A stretch of 64,000 bases of DNA from Arctopsyche grandis (GCF_051622035.1 NC_135365.1:28148001-28212000); one strand, 5' to 3'. Counted from the stretch's first letter, positions 1-10,912 are shown. Notes: generated by a model not told the origin, from the letters alone. Made by a program: numbers and translations.

Positions 1-116
1 TATAATATTGATATAGTAATACATATATGTACGTGCTATGGCCAAAACGTTACCGGTAACTTTTTGACGTCTCTATGCTTGAACCAGTCGATCTTTGTAT
101 TGAATTGAATCTTTGA

Positions 117-205
117 ATTGTCCAGTAAGGCGCATTGGGGTCTTCCTGCCAAGCCTAACTGGTATATATATATGTAAAAATAAAATAAAATAAATAAAAT
201 CTCTG
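117..205 (+). repeat. SINE 3' tail fragment
   Basis: This matches the 3' tail of the tRNA-headed SINE that is complete at 28312-28760. It has a hairpin (122-162, arms CCAGTAAGGC and GCCTAACTGG) followed by an A/T-rich tail of AAATA units. The head and body are missing, so this is a 5'-truncated copy. The stem differs from other copies by a compensating base-pair change. Confidence 0.7.
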
Positions 206-984
206 CTAGTAAGATCTGCTAGCAGAGATTTTCCACGATCCACATCGGCTGTCTCGTATTATACATAGTTTGCCGAATTATCTGACTTAAAAGTGTGGTG
301 GCTCCTATAAATCGGTATCCCTTCCCTCTCCCACAAAATCAGCTAGTCTGAAGTGCTGTTTGTTGCAAGCATTATATGCTTGTATTTTTGTAGTTTCGAT
401 TCAGGCTGATATGTCATGAAACTAAAGCATAAATTAAAAAAATAATTGGAATCGAATTCAGGAGTTTGAATTGAAGTCGGAACTATTTTAATGACTCCAT
501 ACTTGCTGGTCTCGTTGCTTTTTTTTTAAGCAATCCCACTCTTGGAATACGCTAATGCCAAATGCGAATCTTAGGGAGGGGTGTAGAAGAAGCGCTTTGA
601 GCATTATGAAGTTGGATGATAGATGACACTTCTGATCCGAACATCGTCGATGATTAATGGTAGCGGTAACTATGTGCAACTTTAATCGTCTCCGTCTCGG
701 ATCCATTTCGCAAAGTGATTTCACACGGACGATTTAACCGCCACTTCACTACACTACTTTTCACCGCAAAAACCACACAACTGTGTACTGTCATTCAAAT
801 TTTTACCACACGCTTTTCGAATGAAAATAAAATGGCAATTAATAGCACAAACGTATACATATATTCGCATTATATTAACTTAACCGCACTTTCCATTGAA
901 TCTAAATTACAATATATTAAATTTTCACCAATATTAATTTTATGCAAATTGCATTTTTAATGGGCGATTCAATTTACTAAAACC
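206..984. other. Unassigned AT-rich DNA
   Basis: I see no gene, RNA or clear repeat boundary here. Open frames are short and lack recognisable motifs. An 11-base inverted pair (tctgctagcag-type) near 200-230 is the only local structure. Confidence 0.5.
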
Positions 985-1453
985 AAATATATTTTATTTT
1001 ATTTTATTATACATCAATTAATCAAGCATACTCGTCTAATAAATTGTTCCAAAGCGACAAGTGTGCTAAACAGATTAAGAATGGAAAAAAAGTACATGAA
1101 AATACAAGTAAAAATATTTAAATGGAAGAAAAGAAATAGAGAAAAATAAATAAACATGACATAAAAATTCTTAACTGATCAACTCAACCGTTCTAATTGG
1201 TCGCGACTTCCGTAACTTAGGAAGTGGTGCAGAAAATGACGAGAGATGTGACAAATGTCAGGGCACCATCCAGTGAATTTAAGAAACGGAGGCCACGGGA
1301 AATGGGAGAATTACTATAAGCCACAGTTCTAGCCAGAGGAGTGTGAATGAAAAAGGGGACGATAGCGGGTCCATATCACACTCTCCGGATCATGAAGGCC
1401 CAACTCCACCAGAATAGATGGACAGGAGATAAAGCCTCTAAATATGGAAAACA

Positions 1454-2120
1454 CAGTGGCGTAGCTACCGCGCCCGCAGACCCCGCAATGCGGGGGGGCG
1501 CCGAGACCTGGGGGGCCCCACTAAGCGCGCATTTTTCACTGATTTTTTAATTTGTTCCGTAAGTTTTTTTAAATAACTTTTTTAAAAACTTTTCTTATTT
1601 TTCAACCTATTTGTAATATACGTGTATGTACTATATGTATGTACATACATTATTATACATATTTTGAATTGGTCCTCATTGTGTAATTGATCTATGCCAA
1701 TAGGGCTAGAAGACTGCCGTTTTTTTCCATCTTTTGAACGTCAGTGCAACTTTTCAACCTAGTTACTGAGAATTCTCTCTTATTCTTGTATATATTTTTT
1801 CAATGTGTAAATAATAAAACAAAATTATATGATTAAAACCAATAAAATTTATAAATTTTCGCTGTCACCATTAACATGTGAGAAATTTTTAAGGAAAATT
1901 CATCATCAGATACATTAAACAGATTGTGCACTGCTTGTTGGTCGTCCAGATTAAACTATTAATGCACTTCGATATATAGATACATATACCGATACGTAAA
2001 AAAGGTATAAATTATTAATTTGGAAAGTTATTTTGCTGTAAATAAATAATATGAATAATAGGGGGGGGGCGCCTTAAAATATTTTGCGGGGGGGTACCAG
2101 GAATTCACGCTACACCACTG
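1454..2120. mobile_element. hAT-type non-autonomous element
   Basis: The 667-bp insertion is bounded by inverted termini CAGTGGCGTAGC (left) and CAGTGGTGTAGC (right, reverse complement) and flanked by a perfect 8-bp duplication ggaaaaca (1446-1453 and 2121-2128). An 8-bp target duplication with a CAGTGG terminus is characteristic of the hAT superfamily. G-runs follow both ends (gggggggcgcc and ggggggggcgcc). No transposase is visible inside. It interrupts a LINE remnant, which gives independent support for the boundaries. Confidence 0.88.
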
Positions 2121-2413
2121 GGAAAACAAGAACTTGGTGAGGGCAACACTCCTCCTGCGTTCAAGAGTGTAGCCAACCATACCCATGACGAATTGTGAAG
2201 GAAATAAATATGGGTAAATCCCATATTGCTCCTTATAAAGCAGTCGAAGAAAGCGTCTTTGGATAAGTTCAAGTTTGATAGATAGAGATTTAGTAGAAGG
2301 ATTCCAGATCATAGAGGCGTATTCCAAGATTCTCCTGATTTTCATTGTACAGCAGCGAGAATTACAAAAAACAAACCCAAGCATTCTTGAGGCAGAGCAA
2401 CACACAGAGTCAA

Positions 2414-2470
2414 TATGGTATGAAATGAAATAAAATAAATAAAAATAAAATAAATAAAATAAAATATGAT
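2414..2470 (-). repeat. A/T-rich LINE-tail insertion inside a LINE
   Basis: About 57 bp of AAATA/AAAATA repeats split the LINE reading frame between DHI and DSVCC without shifting it. The short sequence atatg flanks both sides. It looks like a retroposon insertion that copied only the tail, or a local expansion. Confidence 0.45.
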
Positions 2471-2595
2471 CAGAGAAATTTAGGTCACTCTGAAATGCAA
2501 CCTCAAGATCAACAGTAGAATCGATCCAGTTCAGTAAAGAGTTACCAGCAACGTCATTTGCTCGACCAGGACGTCATTTGCTCAACCACGCTCAA

Positions 2596-2840
2596 CCAGT
2601 AGCGTGGTGTAATGGTGAGTGTTGTATTCTTTCGTCCAAGGTGTCATGGGCTTGATTCCTATTAGAGTATCGTTGTTGGCCAGACTTTAGTTTGTCGAGG
2701 TCGATCGTTTCTTAACAGAATTTGCCAATTTTTCTGATTTTCATTGAAACGGTTCCTGTGAAATTAGCTTTTCATCTCCAATTTTCTATTGCAAACCTTG
2801 AGTTGTTGTTATATCTCAGATTTCACCAGATTTACCTACA
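2596..2840 (+). repeat. tRNA-headed SINE, partial
   Basis: A tRNA-like head (box A region gcgtggtgtaatggtgag, box B-like ggcttgattcc) is followed by the conserved SINE body with ggccagact and cgatcgtttctta. The hairpin tail seen in other copies is missing or diverged beyond recognition. Confidence 0.6.
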
Positions 2841-2962
2841 TAGATTTCTCTGTCGATGTTTATTGAATGTAAAAAGATCGTATTTTACATGAAAAAAAAT
2901 GTATCGTATTATATACGATGTTTGTAATGCTTGACCATTGATATACATATATGATATGATTA

Positions 2963-3223
<261 letters not shown>

Positions 3224-3297
3224 TGTAAAAAAACGACAAGCGTTATCTCAGGCAGACACACATAATAGTGATATTATATACATATATGATATGATTC

Positions 3298-3490
3298 ACG
3301 AGCAGTATGGCTCGGTGGTTGATTTTAAATTTGATCAACGAGAGATTACTGGGTTCGATCCCGTGCTACAGTGATTTATGTAATAAAAATGCTGCATTGT
3401 TTGTAATTAATTGTCCAGAACGGCGCATTGGGGTCTTCCTGTCAAGCCTTCCTGGTATATATGTATCTATGTAAAAATAAAATTAAATAA
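3298..3490 (+). repeat. Short SINE variant, second copy
   Basis: It has the same short structure as 2963-3121, with box A tggctcggtgg, box B gggttcgatccc, hairpin 3415-3455 and an AAATA-rich tail. It is preceded by the same 20-bp flank (tatacatatatgatatgatt) as the first copy. Confidence 0.75.
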
Positions 3491-4220
3491 TGGCATCGCA
3501 CATTTTCAAAGCATGTCGACAGATCGCGAATATGGCGAATATAAACCGTCGAAGTTCGTTCAATCTGAATAAATTGAAATTGCTTAAGGAAAAATGTGAG
3601 GCTTAATACACCGCACAGGGCGCATTGCGAAATGTTAGGGCGAAAGTTTCGCAATGTGGAGGCACGTCGCACTTTCGACAATATCCAAACCCGCGACTCA
3701 ACCATCCAAACATCCAAGTTTAATTAGTTGGAGCCACGGGAGCCGTCTAGGACATAATTAAGCCGACAACTCCCCGGGTCTTCGGAGAACGTCATTATCA
3801 AACAAATCATATCAACCGGAACTGATAATAACGCTCGGTTTGGCCCCCATTCGATTTACCCGTCCGTACATATTATATTATACGCTGTTTACTGCGGATA
3901 GGGAATGTCGCGAAACCCTCCAGGGGCTCTCAAACTTTTCCATTGGAAACGGCACCTAGCACCCCCAACCCTGGCCTTCTGAATGGCATGAAATAACTAT
4001 AATGTTGACACCCATTTGTCAATTTATAAATCAATTCAAAGTTTTAGTTAAAGCAACATTACATCGCATATTTACTTTAACCAAACTGGGTATAATTAGA
4101 CTGTAAAACTCGCCAACATGAACAACGTATACAGTTGAATCTTATTAACAAAATTTGACAGGCCAGCGAATTTGGACAACTAACCTAATCGCGAACGAGT
4201 TTGACATCGTATGTACATAT
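3491..4220. other. Unassigned low-repeat DNA
   Basis: More GC-rich than its surroundings, with no similarity to other parts of the window. Short open frames have no domain I recognise. It could be ordinary intergenic or intronic host DNA. Confidence 0.5.
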
Positions 4221-4229
4221 GTATTTATG

Positions 4230-4592
4230 CGGTCTCCGTGACGAGACAGAATGTTAAATTACAGAAAACGCAAATATCGGAAGGCAAAGATCAAAAAAAA
4301 ATGGTGCATGGTAAACGGTACATACTCACTTAATTTGCGCGAGCAGGATACAACAGGAACAAGAGGAACAGGCTTTTCCTCCCGTATTAATGTGCGCGCG
4401 CAGAATACGGGAGGAAAAACATGTTCCTCTTGTTCCTGTTGTATCCTGCTCGCGCAAATTAAGTGAGTATGTACCGTTTACCATGCTCCATTTTTTTTTG
4501 ATCTTTCGACTTAAGATCTTTCAATTTTCGATCTTTACCTTCCAATATTTGTGTTTTCTGTAATTTAACATTCTGTCTCGTCACGTAGACCC
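4230..4592. mobile_element. Foldback (long hairpin) element
   Basis: The 363-bp unit is almost entirely one inverted repeat: two arms of about 165-180 bp meet at a loop near 4398-4411 containing gtgcgcgcgcag. Ends are GGTCTCCGTGACGAGACAG (left) and GGTCTACGTGACGAGACAG (right, reverse complement). A perfect 9-bp duplication gtatttatg lies at 4221-4229 and 4593-4601. No coding potential beyond a frame caused by the palindrome. The inner arm sequence also occurs singly at 43685-43765 and 45985-46075. Transposon class is uncertain; 8-9 bp duplications would suit hAT or Mutator-like foldback elements. Confidence 0.85.
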
Positions 4593-4639
4593 GTATTTAT
4601 GTGAATAATTAGATATTACTGTTCCACAAATGACAACTT

Positions 4640-4855
4640 CTTTCGAGACGAGATATGACTTTCCTTATAGATCTATGTATACCCAGTGAACACGAATCTG
4701 GTAATAAAAAATGTTGATTAGCTCGAGATTCGGAGAAATGTGTTTTTTAAATCGCGCGATTTTTCTATATCTTGGTGTTGTTCGGTCGATGTCTCAAAAT
4801 CTGTCAATTTCCAGTTCAAAATGAATATTGGAATCTATAGTCGGGTTTTTTTTAT
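4640..4855 (+). repeat. Interspersed repeat W, copy 1
   Basis: About 210 bp match 20368-20575 closely (shared gagacgagatatgactt, gaacacgaatctggtaa, tcgcgcgatttttctatatc). Class is not recognised. Confidence 0.7.
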
Positions 4856-4904
4856 ATATCGACAAATTTCTAGAATGTCATTAACTCGAATTTTTGCGAG
4901 AGAC

Positions 4905-5073
4905 AGAAAGAGTTTCCAATTTTTTGGGACTGCTTCAATGAAAATCAGATAAATTGGCAAACTCTGACAAGAAACCTGGACCTGGAATCGCATATCCAAG
5001 GTTCCAGACCTACAGGGATTGAATTCGTGATGATTAAAAATCATTACATGCTAACCATTAATCTATGCTGCTG
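4905..5073 (-). repeat. tRNA-headed SINE, head and body fragment
   Basis: On the minus strand, a tRNA-like head (cagcagcatagattaatgg, box B-like gaattcaatccct) is followed by the SINE body with gtttcttgtcagagtttgcc. The tail is missing. Confidence 0.65.
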
Positions 5074-5109
5074 TTTTTCATATAATATTTTATATTATCT
5101 TTAGATGTG

Positions 5110-5400
5110 TAACATAGAGACTAGGTAATTGGTGCTTGTGGGCCGCTGGTTTACCATCACTAATCGCGCGTTCGCGCCAAAAAGACCTTGAAGCATGAAC
5201 AAGCTGTATTTGTATACAGCCAATAAGGGCTCGCGAGCCATCGACCAATGATCTCTCTGTGTTGAAAGTACACGCTGGGTATAAATATCGGGTGGTTTTG
5301 GTCCATGCTTCATTCAGAGCTGGGTCATCGACGGACCAACAATAAACTACTCTACAACTACTACTGTATCTTTCACTCCAATCTCGTAAACTTTTCTACA
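5110..5400 (+). mobile_element. LTR-like promoter repeat, copy 1
   Basis: It is similar to 6205-6480 in the same orientation. Both contain gggtataaatatcggg (a TATA box), then cattc, and an aacaataaactac signal that could serve as polyadenylation site, which is the U3-R order of a retrotransposon LTR. Candidate ends are TGTGTAAC and TTCTACA. I could not find matching target duplications or an internal coding region. Probably a solo LTR. Confidence 0.55.
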
Positions 5401-6204
5401 AGTCTACGCTACAGATGTAATTATGGAACAGTCTTAACGATTTTTATAATTTTCAAATATTTTAAAATAAATAATCGCATCTATTTAGTACGGATACATT
5501 TTCAAATTTTATATACCCACTCTTTTTTCCATAAATAAGTGGATAGTATTTATGTACATATTTACACAGAGATAAGCATGTCTATTTTCAATTCGAAGTA
5601 CGTATCACTTTACCGATTCAAATTGGCACTGAAAGTTAGGATAAACACGCGGATCTTGCATCTAAAGCACGTCTACATATGTATGTACATACATACATAC
5701 AACATCTCGCTTTTCGAAGTGGATTGTTGGAAAACGTGCAGCAGATTTGCAGGAGATAGACCGATGCACTCGTATGCATCGCGATCTTCCAATAATTGAA
5801 TGTTCGCGATGCACATTGGCAAGAATGAATTGCATGCTTACACCTAGCTGTTCTATTATCCCTCTCTTGGATTGGATTCCTGTCTGTCTAAATCAGATGT
5901 GGCAAACATTGTTCTCTTTTCATCGATAAGATTCTTTCTAATCTTGTACATGTGTATGTACATTCTATCATCCTTCGTAATGATGACACCCATTCAATAT
6001 ATATTTATTGATATCATATATGATAACTGTCAGTTATTTTTTTTTAATTTATACTTCATGTCAATATTGAGGTATTCTGGTACAGGAAAATCAAAACAAT
6101 CCATCACACACATGTTTCTCAGCAACTAGTAAGACCAAAACACAACACAATACAAGTCGTGTTCCTTGCTTTAATTCAAAATAGCTCAAAATATTATATC
6201 GTGG
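5401..6204. other. Unassigned AT-rich DNA between the LTR-like repeats
   Basis: No retroviral-type coding sequence, primer-binding site or polypurine tract is recognisable, so I do not call the two LTR-like copies a single element. Confidence 0.4.
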
Positions 6205-6480
6205 AGGTTAGGTGAGTTGCGTTCATCAACCTCTGGTTTATTAGCGCTGATCACCTGATCTCACGTTCGCGCCGAAAAGGCCTCGGTAAATAAAAAAGCA
6301 ACCAATTAGATCTCGCGACCCATCGACCAATCATATCTCTGTACGGAGAGTACACGTTTGGGTATAAATATCGGGCGGTTTTAAACCACGGGTCATTCGA
6401 AGCTGGCGGACCGACGAGTGAACAACAATAAACTACATATACCTTACTAGCTTTCACTCCAGTTTCAGAAACCCCTCTAC
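6205..6480 (+). mobile_element. LTR-like promoter repeat, copy 2
   Basis: A diverged relative of 5110-5400 with the same TATA box (gggtataaatatcgggcgg), a cattcgaagctgg start region and gaacaataaactac, ending near ctctaca. The order fits an LTR. Confidence 0.55.
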
Positions 6481-6689
6481 AATATTATTTAATAACTAAT
6501 GGCCTGGTGCAGCATTCCATGCACTCGGAGAAGGAGGAGAAAATATCATAGAAATAAAGGTGAAACGATTAGGTGCCTAAGAACATTCGGAAAGACGTGC
6601 AAGTAGCTTTTTATATGTATTATATACTAGTATACGAGTGTTGTACACGATAACATATATAAATAAAAAATAAAATAAATGTAACGGTT

Positions 6690-7032
6690 CGATCCACACG
6701 CGTTCAAATTTTTTTCAAATCCCTTTAAAATATATTTAATTGTTTAATATGAAAAAAATGCTAAAAACTAGCTACCTACCTACATGTAAACAATATAAAA
6801 CCCGAATAGAAAATTAATGAATTAAATAAGTTTTCAATAGATGGCGATAAATTCTCTTCCAAAGAGGAAACATTGGTAGAAAATAGTATATATAGAAGTT
6901 TTGGCAGTGGTTTAGCTGTGACGTATATATGTACAATGTCGAATCGAAACGACTATTATAGTACGGCGAGCGTTATCTCAGACAGACACACAGACAGAAT
7001 AGTGACACTATATATATATATATATATATATT
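6690..7032 (+). repeat. Retroposon family Z, 5'-truncated
   Basis: It matches 15825-16320 from the gttcgatccacacgcg region to the 3' end: acctacctac, taatagatggcg-like motif, gtcgaatcgaaac, gcgttatctcagacagacac, then (TA)n. The end with GACAGACA units and TA repeats recalls the 3' ends of RTE-type retroposons. No coding frame. Confidence 0.65.
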
Positions 7033-7956
7033 ATATGATAATAGTGACCCGATGCACGCATTCGTGAACTTGATAAAAAGTAAACACGTATATCATGCCG
7101 TCTCGTTTGCTCTGTCTTTTTTCAATTAAGAAAGAGTCATGAAGGTACATTACATACATATATAATATATGTACATATATAGTATATGATTGGTATACAT
7201 CGATGAGCTTAGAACTTATAGCCCTGGGCTAAATGATTTGTTTCTCAATTTCTTCTCGTAGCGTCTCTAGCTACGATAAACTTCTTAACCATATACCATA
7301 CGACAGACTTGTCTGCAGATAAATATTAATAATTTTCTACTATTCACTACTACTACATTTCAGCCCTCTAGCAAAAGCGTCACATATTAATTTAAATAAA
7401 AAATGATTTTTTAAATTCAAATGTCTACACATCGAATATTATCTGAAAATATTTGATTTGGTCTGAACCTATTTAAAAATGAGTGACAGGTTTTGCAGGA
7501 TTTTGCACAGGCACAACGGGGTGTCAAACGAGGATCACGCAAGTCGCCATTGTGACGTGTTATATGTTTTTTTTTCTTTTCGCTTGTCATTTATGACAAA
7601 TTGAGTTCAATTTGTCACATGTGTGAGCGTGAAAACTTTTCCTGCGTAGCGGAAAATTTCGCATTCAAAGTATCGTAGAGATACGGGTAGAGGGTTTGGG
7701 CTACATGCCTTATGCCATGAATTTGATTAAAATTGTATAGGCTTCACTTTCAAAACTCAGAGGGTATCTTGCAGGGGTAGTTTTGCTTGTTTCGTGGAAA
7801 TTTTATACTTCTTCTAATGTATATATGTATGTATATCTAGATATAACATTAATGTTTGTTTGTATACTGTGTTTGTCCGCTATGCAAAGCCACAGTTTTC
7901 AATTTATGGTCGCCGAATTTAGTATAGTATCTATATTACGGTACCAATATACGTAA
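7033..7956. other. Unassigned AT-rich DNA
   Basis: No gene, clear repeat or non-coding RNA recognised. Confidence 0.4.
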
Positions 7957-8319
7957 TGTTATTACCTCGCTTATCAATAACAGGAGTGCCGTACTTTGCC
8001 CAACCCAGTGCTACATACCTCGCTTACCAATTTAGTTGACTAACTAGAAGAAATAAGACATACCATTGTTTTGTGGCACACCTACTTTAATAAGACATAC
8101 TATTGATTTGTGACACACCTAATTTAATAAGTAGTACCATTGATTTGAGCCACACCTAAAACACTGACTTACCGAAATTGTACGACACGTGTATTCAACA
8201 CTTCATTGTTTTAAAGAAGAGTATATAAACTCATTACTGTTAGAATTAGTTAGTCATTACCATCGACTCCGTATAATCAGTCATTACCATCGACTCCGAG
8301 AGTGACAGTCATTAAGTCA

Positions 8320-9205
8320 TTAAGACAGTAAGCTAGAGTATAATGCGATTGTGTGGAATCCGCATGAAGCAAATTACTCTCTGATGATTGAGAAAGTGCA
8401 AAAAGCATTTCTTCGTTTCCTATATAGGAAATAATATGGGTATTACCCATATCTCTACCCCATTCCTTTCCATTTGGGCATGCTTGGGTATAATTCCCTT
8501 GAACTTCGGAGAAACTTCTCATTAATTCGTTTCGTTCTCCTGCTCTTACGTGGTAATACGTCATGCCCGTTGTTGCTGGAGCAGTTGGGACTTTATGTCC
8601 CTAATCACTATGTGCGTGGTAGACATCATCATTTGCTGGCTGTACCTCCTGCCCGCACAGTCCTTTTTCGAATGGCTCCTATTCCAAGAGCTATTCGACT
8701 TCTTAATGAAATCGTTGCTGCCGAGACTGAATGTGATATTTTCCACCTTAGTGAGCGTAAATTGTCGGAAATTACTCTAACCCATTTATCTGGTAGTCTG
8801 CGCTCATCATTGTTTTCATGATTGATTGTGATTTATGAGTGAAATTTTGATTAACTCTCTTCCATTTGGGCCTTACAGGGATGTTTTGTACTTGTAGTTG
8901 TTTCTTACATATTTATTGAAACTGATTGTAGGTGCAAGGCATTCCTTATGCTATATTTTTTATTTGATATTTTTACTTTATCTGTTATTATTAAATGCTA
9001 TTTTGTATGTTTATGTATGGATGTATTTATGTTTATGTTCAAATGTATTTTTTATGTATAATTGATGAGTATATTATTTTCGTTATGTATTAATTTATGT
9101 TTAATTGATATTTTTTTTTTGTGTTATATTTTTTGACCATTGTGGCGCTTTAGGAATTCCTGTTATGCCACAATGGTCTGTTTAGAATAAATAAATAAAT
9201 AAATT
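8320..9205 (+). pseudogene. LINE 3' end with RT C-terminus (family A)
   Basis: A 5'-truncated non-LTR retrotransposon. The reading frame starts inside the post-palm region (AIVWNPHEANYSLMIEKVQK), has a stop where related copies have a Glu or Gln codon before YGYYPYL, and continues as the 115-residue end at 8474-8821 (LGYNSLELRRNF, MAPIPRAIRLLNEI). The closest relative is 44690-45635 on the minus strand, almost identical in protein. The 3' untranslated part carries the hairpin at 9135-9178 and ends in (AAAT)n. Endonuclease and catalytic palm are missing. Broad Jockey/CR1-type assignment. Confidence 0.8.
9135..9178 (+). other. LINE 3' terminal hairpin
   Basis: Perfect 12-bp arms GACCATTGTGGC and GCCACAATGGTC enclose a 20-nt loop that contains the self-complementary aggaattcct. 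It lies just before the (AAAT)n tail, where LINE reverse transcriptases can recognise their RNA. Related hairpins end other LINE copies and the SINEs in this window. Confidence 0.75.
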
Positions 9206-9594
9206 ACCATCGACTCCGTATAGACAGTAATTAATATCGACCCCGCAAGTGACGCTCAACACATCAGCAGCAGAACAAAGTTAAAGTTAAAGCGAAATAG
9301 TCCTGCGCATCTCATTTTATTCATCATCGTTCCAAAATTCAATCATTCGTTTTTCGAATATATCTAACAATAAGATAAATGTGGCATAATAATAATAATA
9401 AAGAAATCTTGGTTAGTTAACGAAGTAGTTTTAAAAAAGTATCAATATTTCATTGAAACGCTGCAGTGATCATTTTTGGTGGCAGCGGTGGGATGAGTAA
9501 ACTAAAATTTATTAATCTTTCATTGGAACGTGACGACATGGCGTTGAGCTTATGGTGACATGGCGTTTATGACGACATGGCGTTGAGCTCCCAC

Positions 9595-9690
9595 CATCAC
9601 TTGAAACGGGAACAGGAACGGGAACGCAACGGGAATGGGAACGGGAACGGGAATTGCAAGCCATATTCTGGCATTGCAACGCATGCCGCA
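9595..9690 (-). repeat. RTE-like retroposon head fragment
   Basis: On the minus strand it reads gcatgcgttgcaatgcc followed by runs of CCCGTT/CCCATT, matching the beginning of 23968-24705. The preceding stretch 9530-9600 has three tandem units of gacgacatggcgtt. Confidence 0.55.
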
Positions 9691-10484
9691 TGCATATTTA
9701 AATAACAATATTTTTTTGCAATAAAAAAGTATTGCATAACCAATAGGTGTTTCTCGTACAATCGAAAACACACACACGGTGTAAATTCAATACCGCTACC
9801 ACATAAAAGTGCTAAAACGTCACAATAGTATGATAATCGTCGGCAATAAACGTCACATTGTCCCTTGTTTATCGGCGGCCACTCTAAATGCTAATCCTCG
9901 AAAGTTAACACCTAGACCACTAGGTGTATAATTCGACCTTTATCTACTCCACAATTATTGTACTCCACACACACACACACACACACGTGTGAAGTACACA
10001 CTCCACACAACTCGACGTTGTATTGTACATAATTGATTAGCCCATTGTGGAACACTCTTGCGAATCGGCGCTTTCCAAACCGAAATAATTGCTAATATCG
10101 GAAGTGTGCCGGGTGAATTGCCCGGAATTATTGAACACGTCGAATTGTGACACAATCGAACCGATAAGCCAGTCGTTGAATATATTCAATCGATTCAACT
10201 TTGTGATTAAATTGAATCGAATGAATAAACAAGGAATGAATTGTTTTGACTGGCAGTTCGAAAAAAAAATGGCAAATTTATCATGCCTGATTACAGTTGG
10301 GTACCATACGGTGAATAAATGATATAATAAATATCATATATGTATGTATTATATGTACATATGGATTAGCCTAAAAACTTAAATCAGCAAATCGACAGAT
10401 TAAGCCTCCAACTTTGATTAAAATCTTTCAACGACAAAAAAACATCGGGTATATTATTATTATTAAATTTTTTAATCTTACTAG
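9691..10484. other. Unassigned DNA with (CA)n
   Basis: Apart from a short (CA)n run near 9965-9986, nothing recognisable. Small open frames are without motifs. Confidence 0.4.
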
Positions 10485-10912
10485 TATTGTATCCGATTAC
10501 ATATCATCGCATGAGTGTTGGCTTATTATATATTTGGCATATTTTAGTTATGTAATGTGCTATTTAATCATATTATAGCTTTCATTCTTTTCCTTTTCAT
10601 TTGTTTATTTTGTATTTACCTTTTTCATTTGTTTTATATTTGTAAATTTCAATTTCTTCTTATATTCTATCTTATAACCTTTTCCAAATATTTTAATACT
10701 ATAGTTTAATTATGCAATGTACTACATATTTTGTCATGCCTTTATTCTTTACTTTTTAATTTGTTTTCCTTATATTTATCTTTTTCATTTTTGTAAAAAT
10801 CTATTATTGGACTCGGATGTTACATATATTATTTATTTACTTTTTGTTTTTTTTATACCTATCTCTGTACATCCTGTCTGTTGATTTTTCAATTAATAAA
10901 ATAAAATAAAAT
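10485..10912 (+). repeat. LINE family B 3' UTR inside a family Z copy
   Basis: Positions 10485-10530 are the start of family Z (actagtattgtatccga, tcatcgcatgagtgttgg). At about 10535 the sequence becomes the 3' untranslated region of the LINE at 25572-27628 and ends with (ATAAA)n at 10912. Family Z resumes directly after with attaagttattaaataa. This is a 5'-truncated LINE insertion with only UTR. Confidence 0.75.

Larger units (their letters stand above)
985..2580 (-). pseudogene. LINE reverse transcriptase C-terminal remnant
   Basis: This is a degenerate non-LTR retrotransposon on the minus strand. The 2028-2405 part translates to a LINE C-terminal region with the typical pattern EYASMIWNP, ELIQRRFLRLLYKEQYG and YTLERRRSV. 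After the interruption at 1454-2120 the protein resumes near 1445-1230 with HTPLARTVAYSNSPISRGL, matching the end of related copies here (MAPIPRAIRLLNEI at 8474-8821). The upstream part (2470-2575) reads DLEVAFQSDLNFSDHI, the region after the catalytic palm. The palm with YADD and the endonuclease are absent. The 3' end is an (AAAAT)n tail at about 985-1005. There are several stops. It belongs broadly to the Jockey/CR1 group; the exact clade is not resolved. Confidence 0.75.
7957..9480 (+). mobile_element. LTR-like sequence interrupted by a LINE
   Basis: A TATA box (gagtatataaactc near 8220) is preceded by three imperfect units of ataagacataccattg...cacacct (8060-8160). The sequence resumes after the LINE copy at 8320-9205 and ends near 9470 with tttttggtggcagcgg, which looks like the LTR/primer-binding junction of insect LTR retrotransposons. 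A related minus-strand copy is at 58790-59030. The unit attaccatcgactccg occurs before and after the LINE. Outer boundaries are approximate and no gag-pol follows. Confidence 0.45.

Noticed and set aside
4251..4466. 71-codon frame in the foldback element
   Set aside because: Caused by the palindrome lacking stops; both arms give mirrored frames and no motif.
5110..6480. One complete LTR retrotransposon
   Set aside because: No gag-pol, primer-binding site or matching target duplications between the two LTR-like copies.
8277..8564. Minus-strand 95-codon frame
   Set aside because: Antisense shadow of the LINE at 8320-9205.
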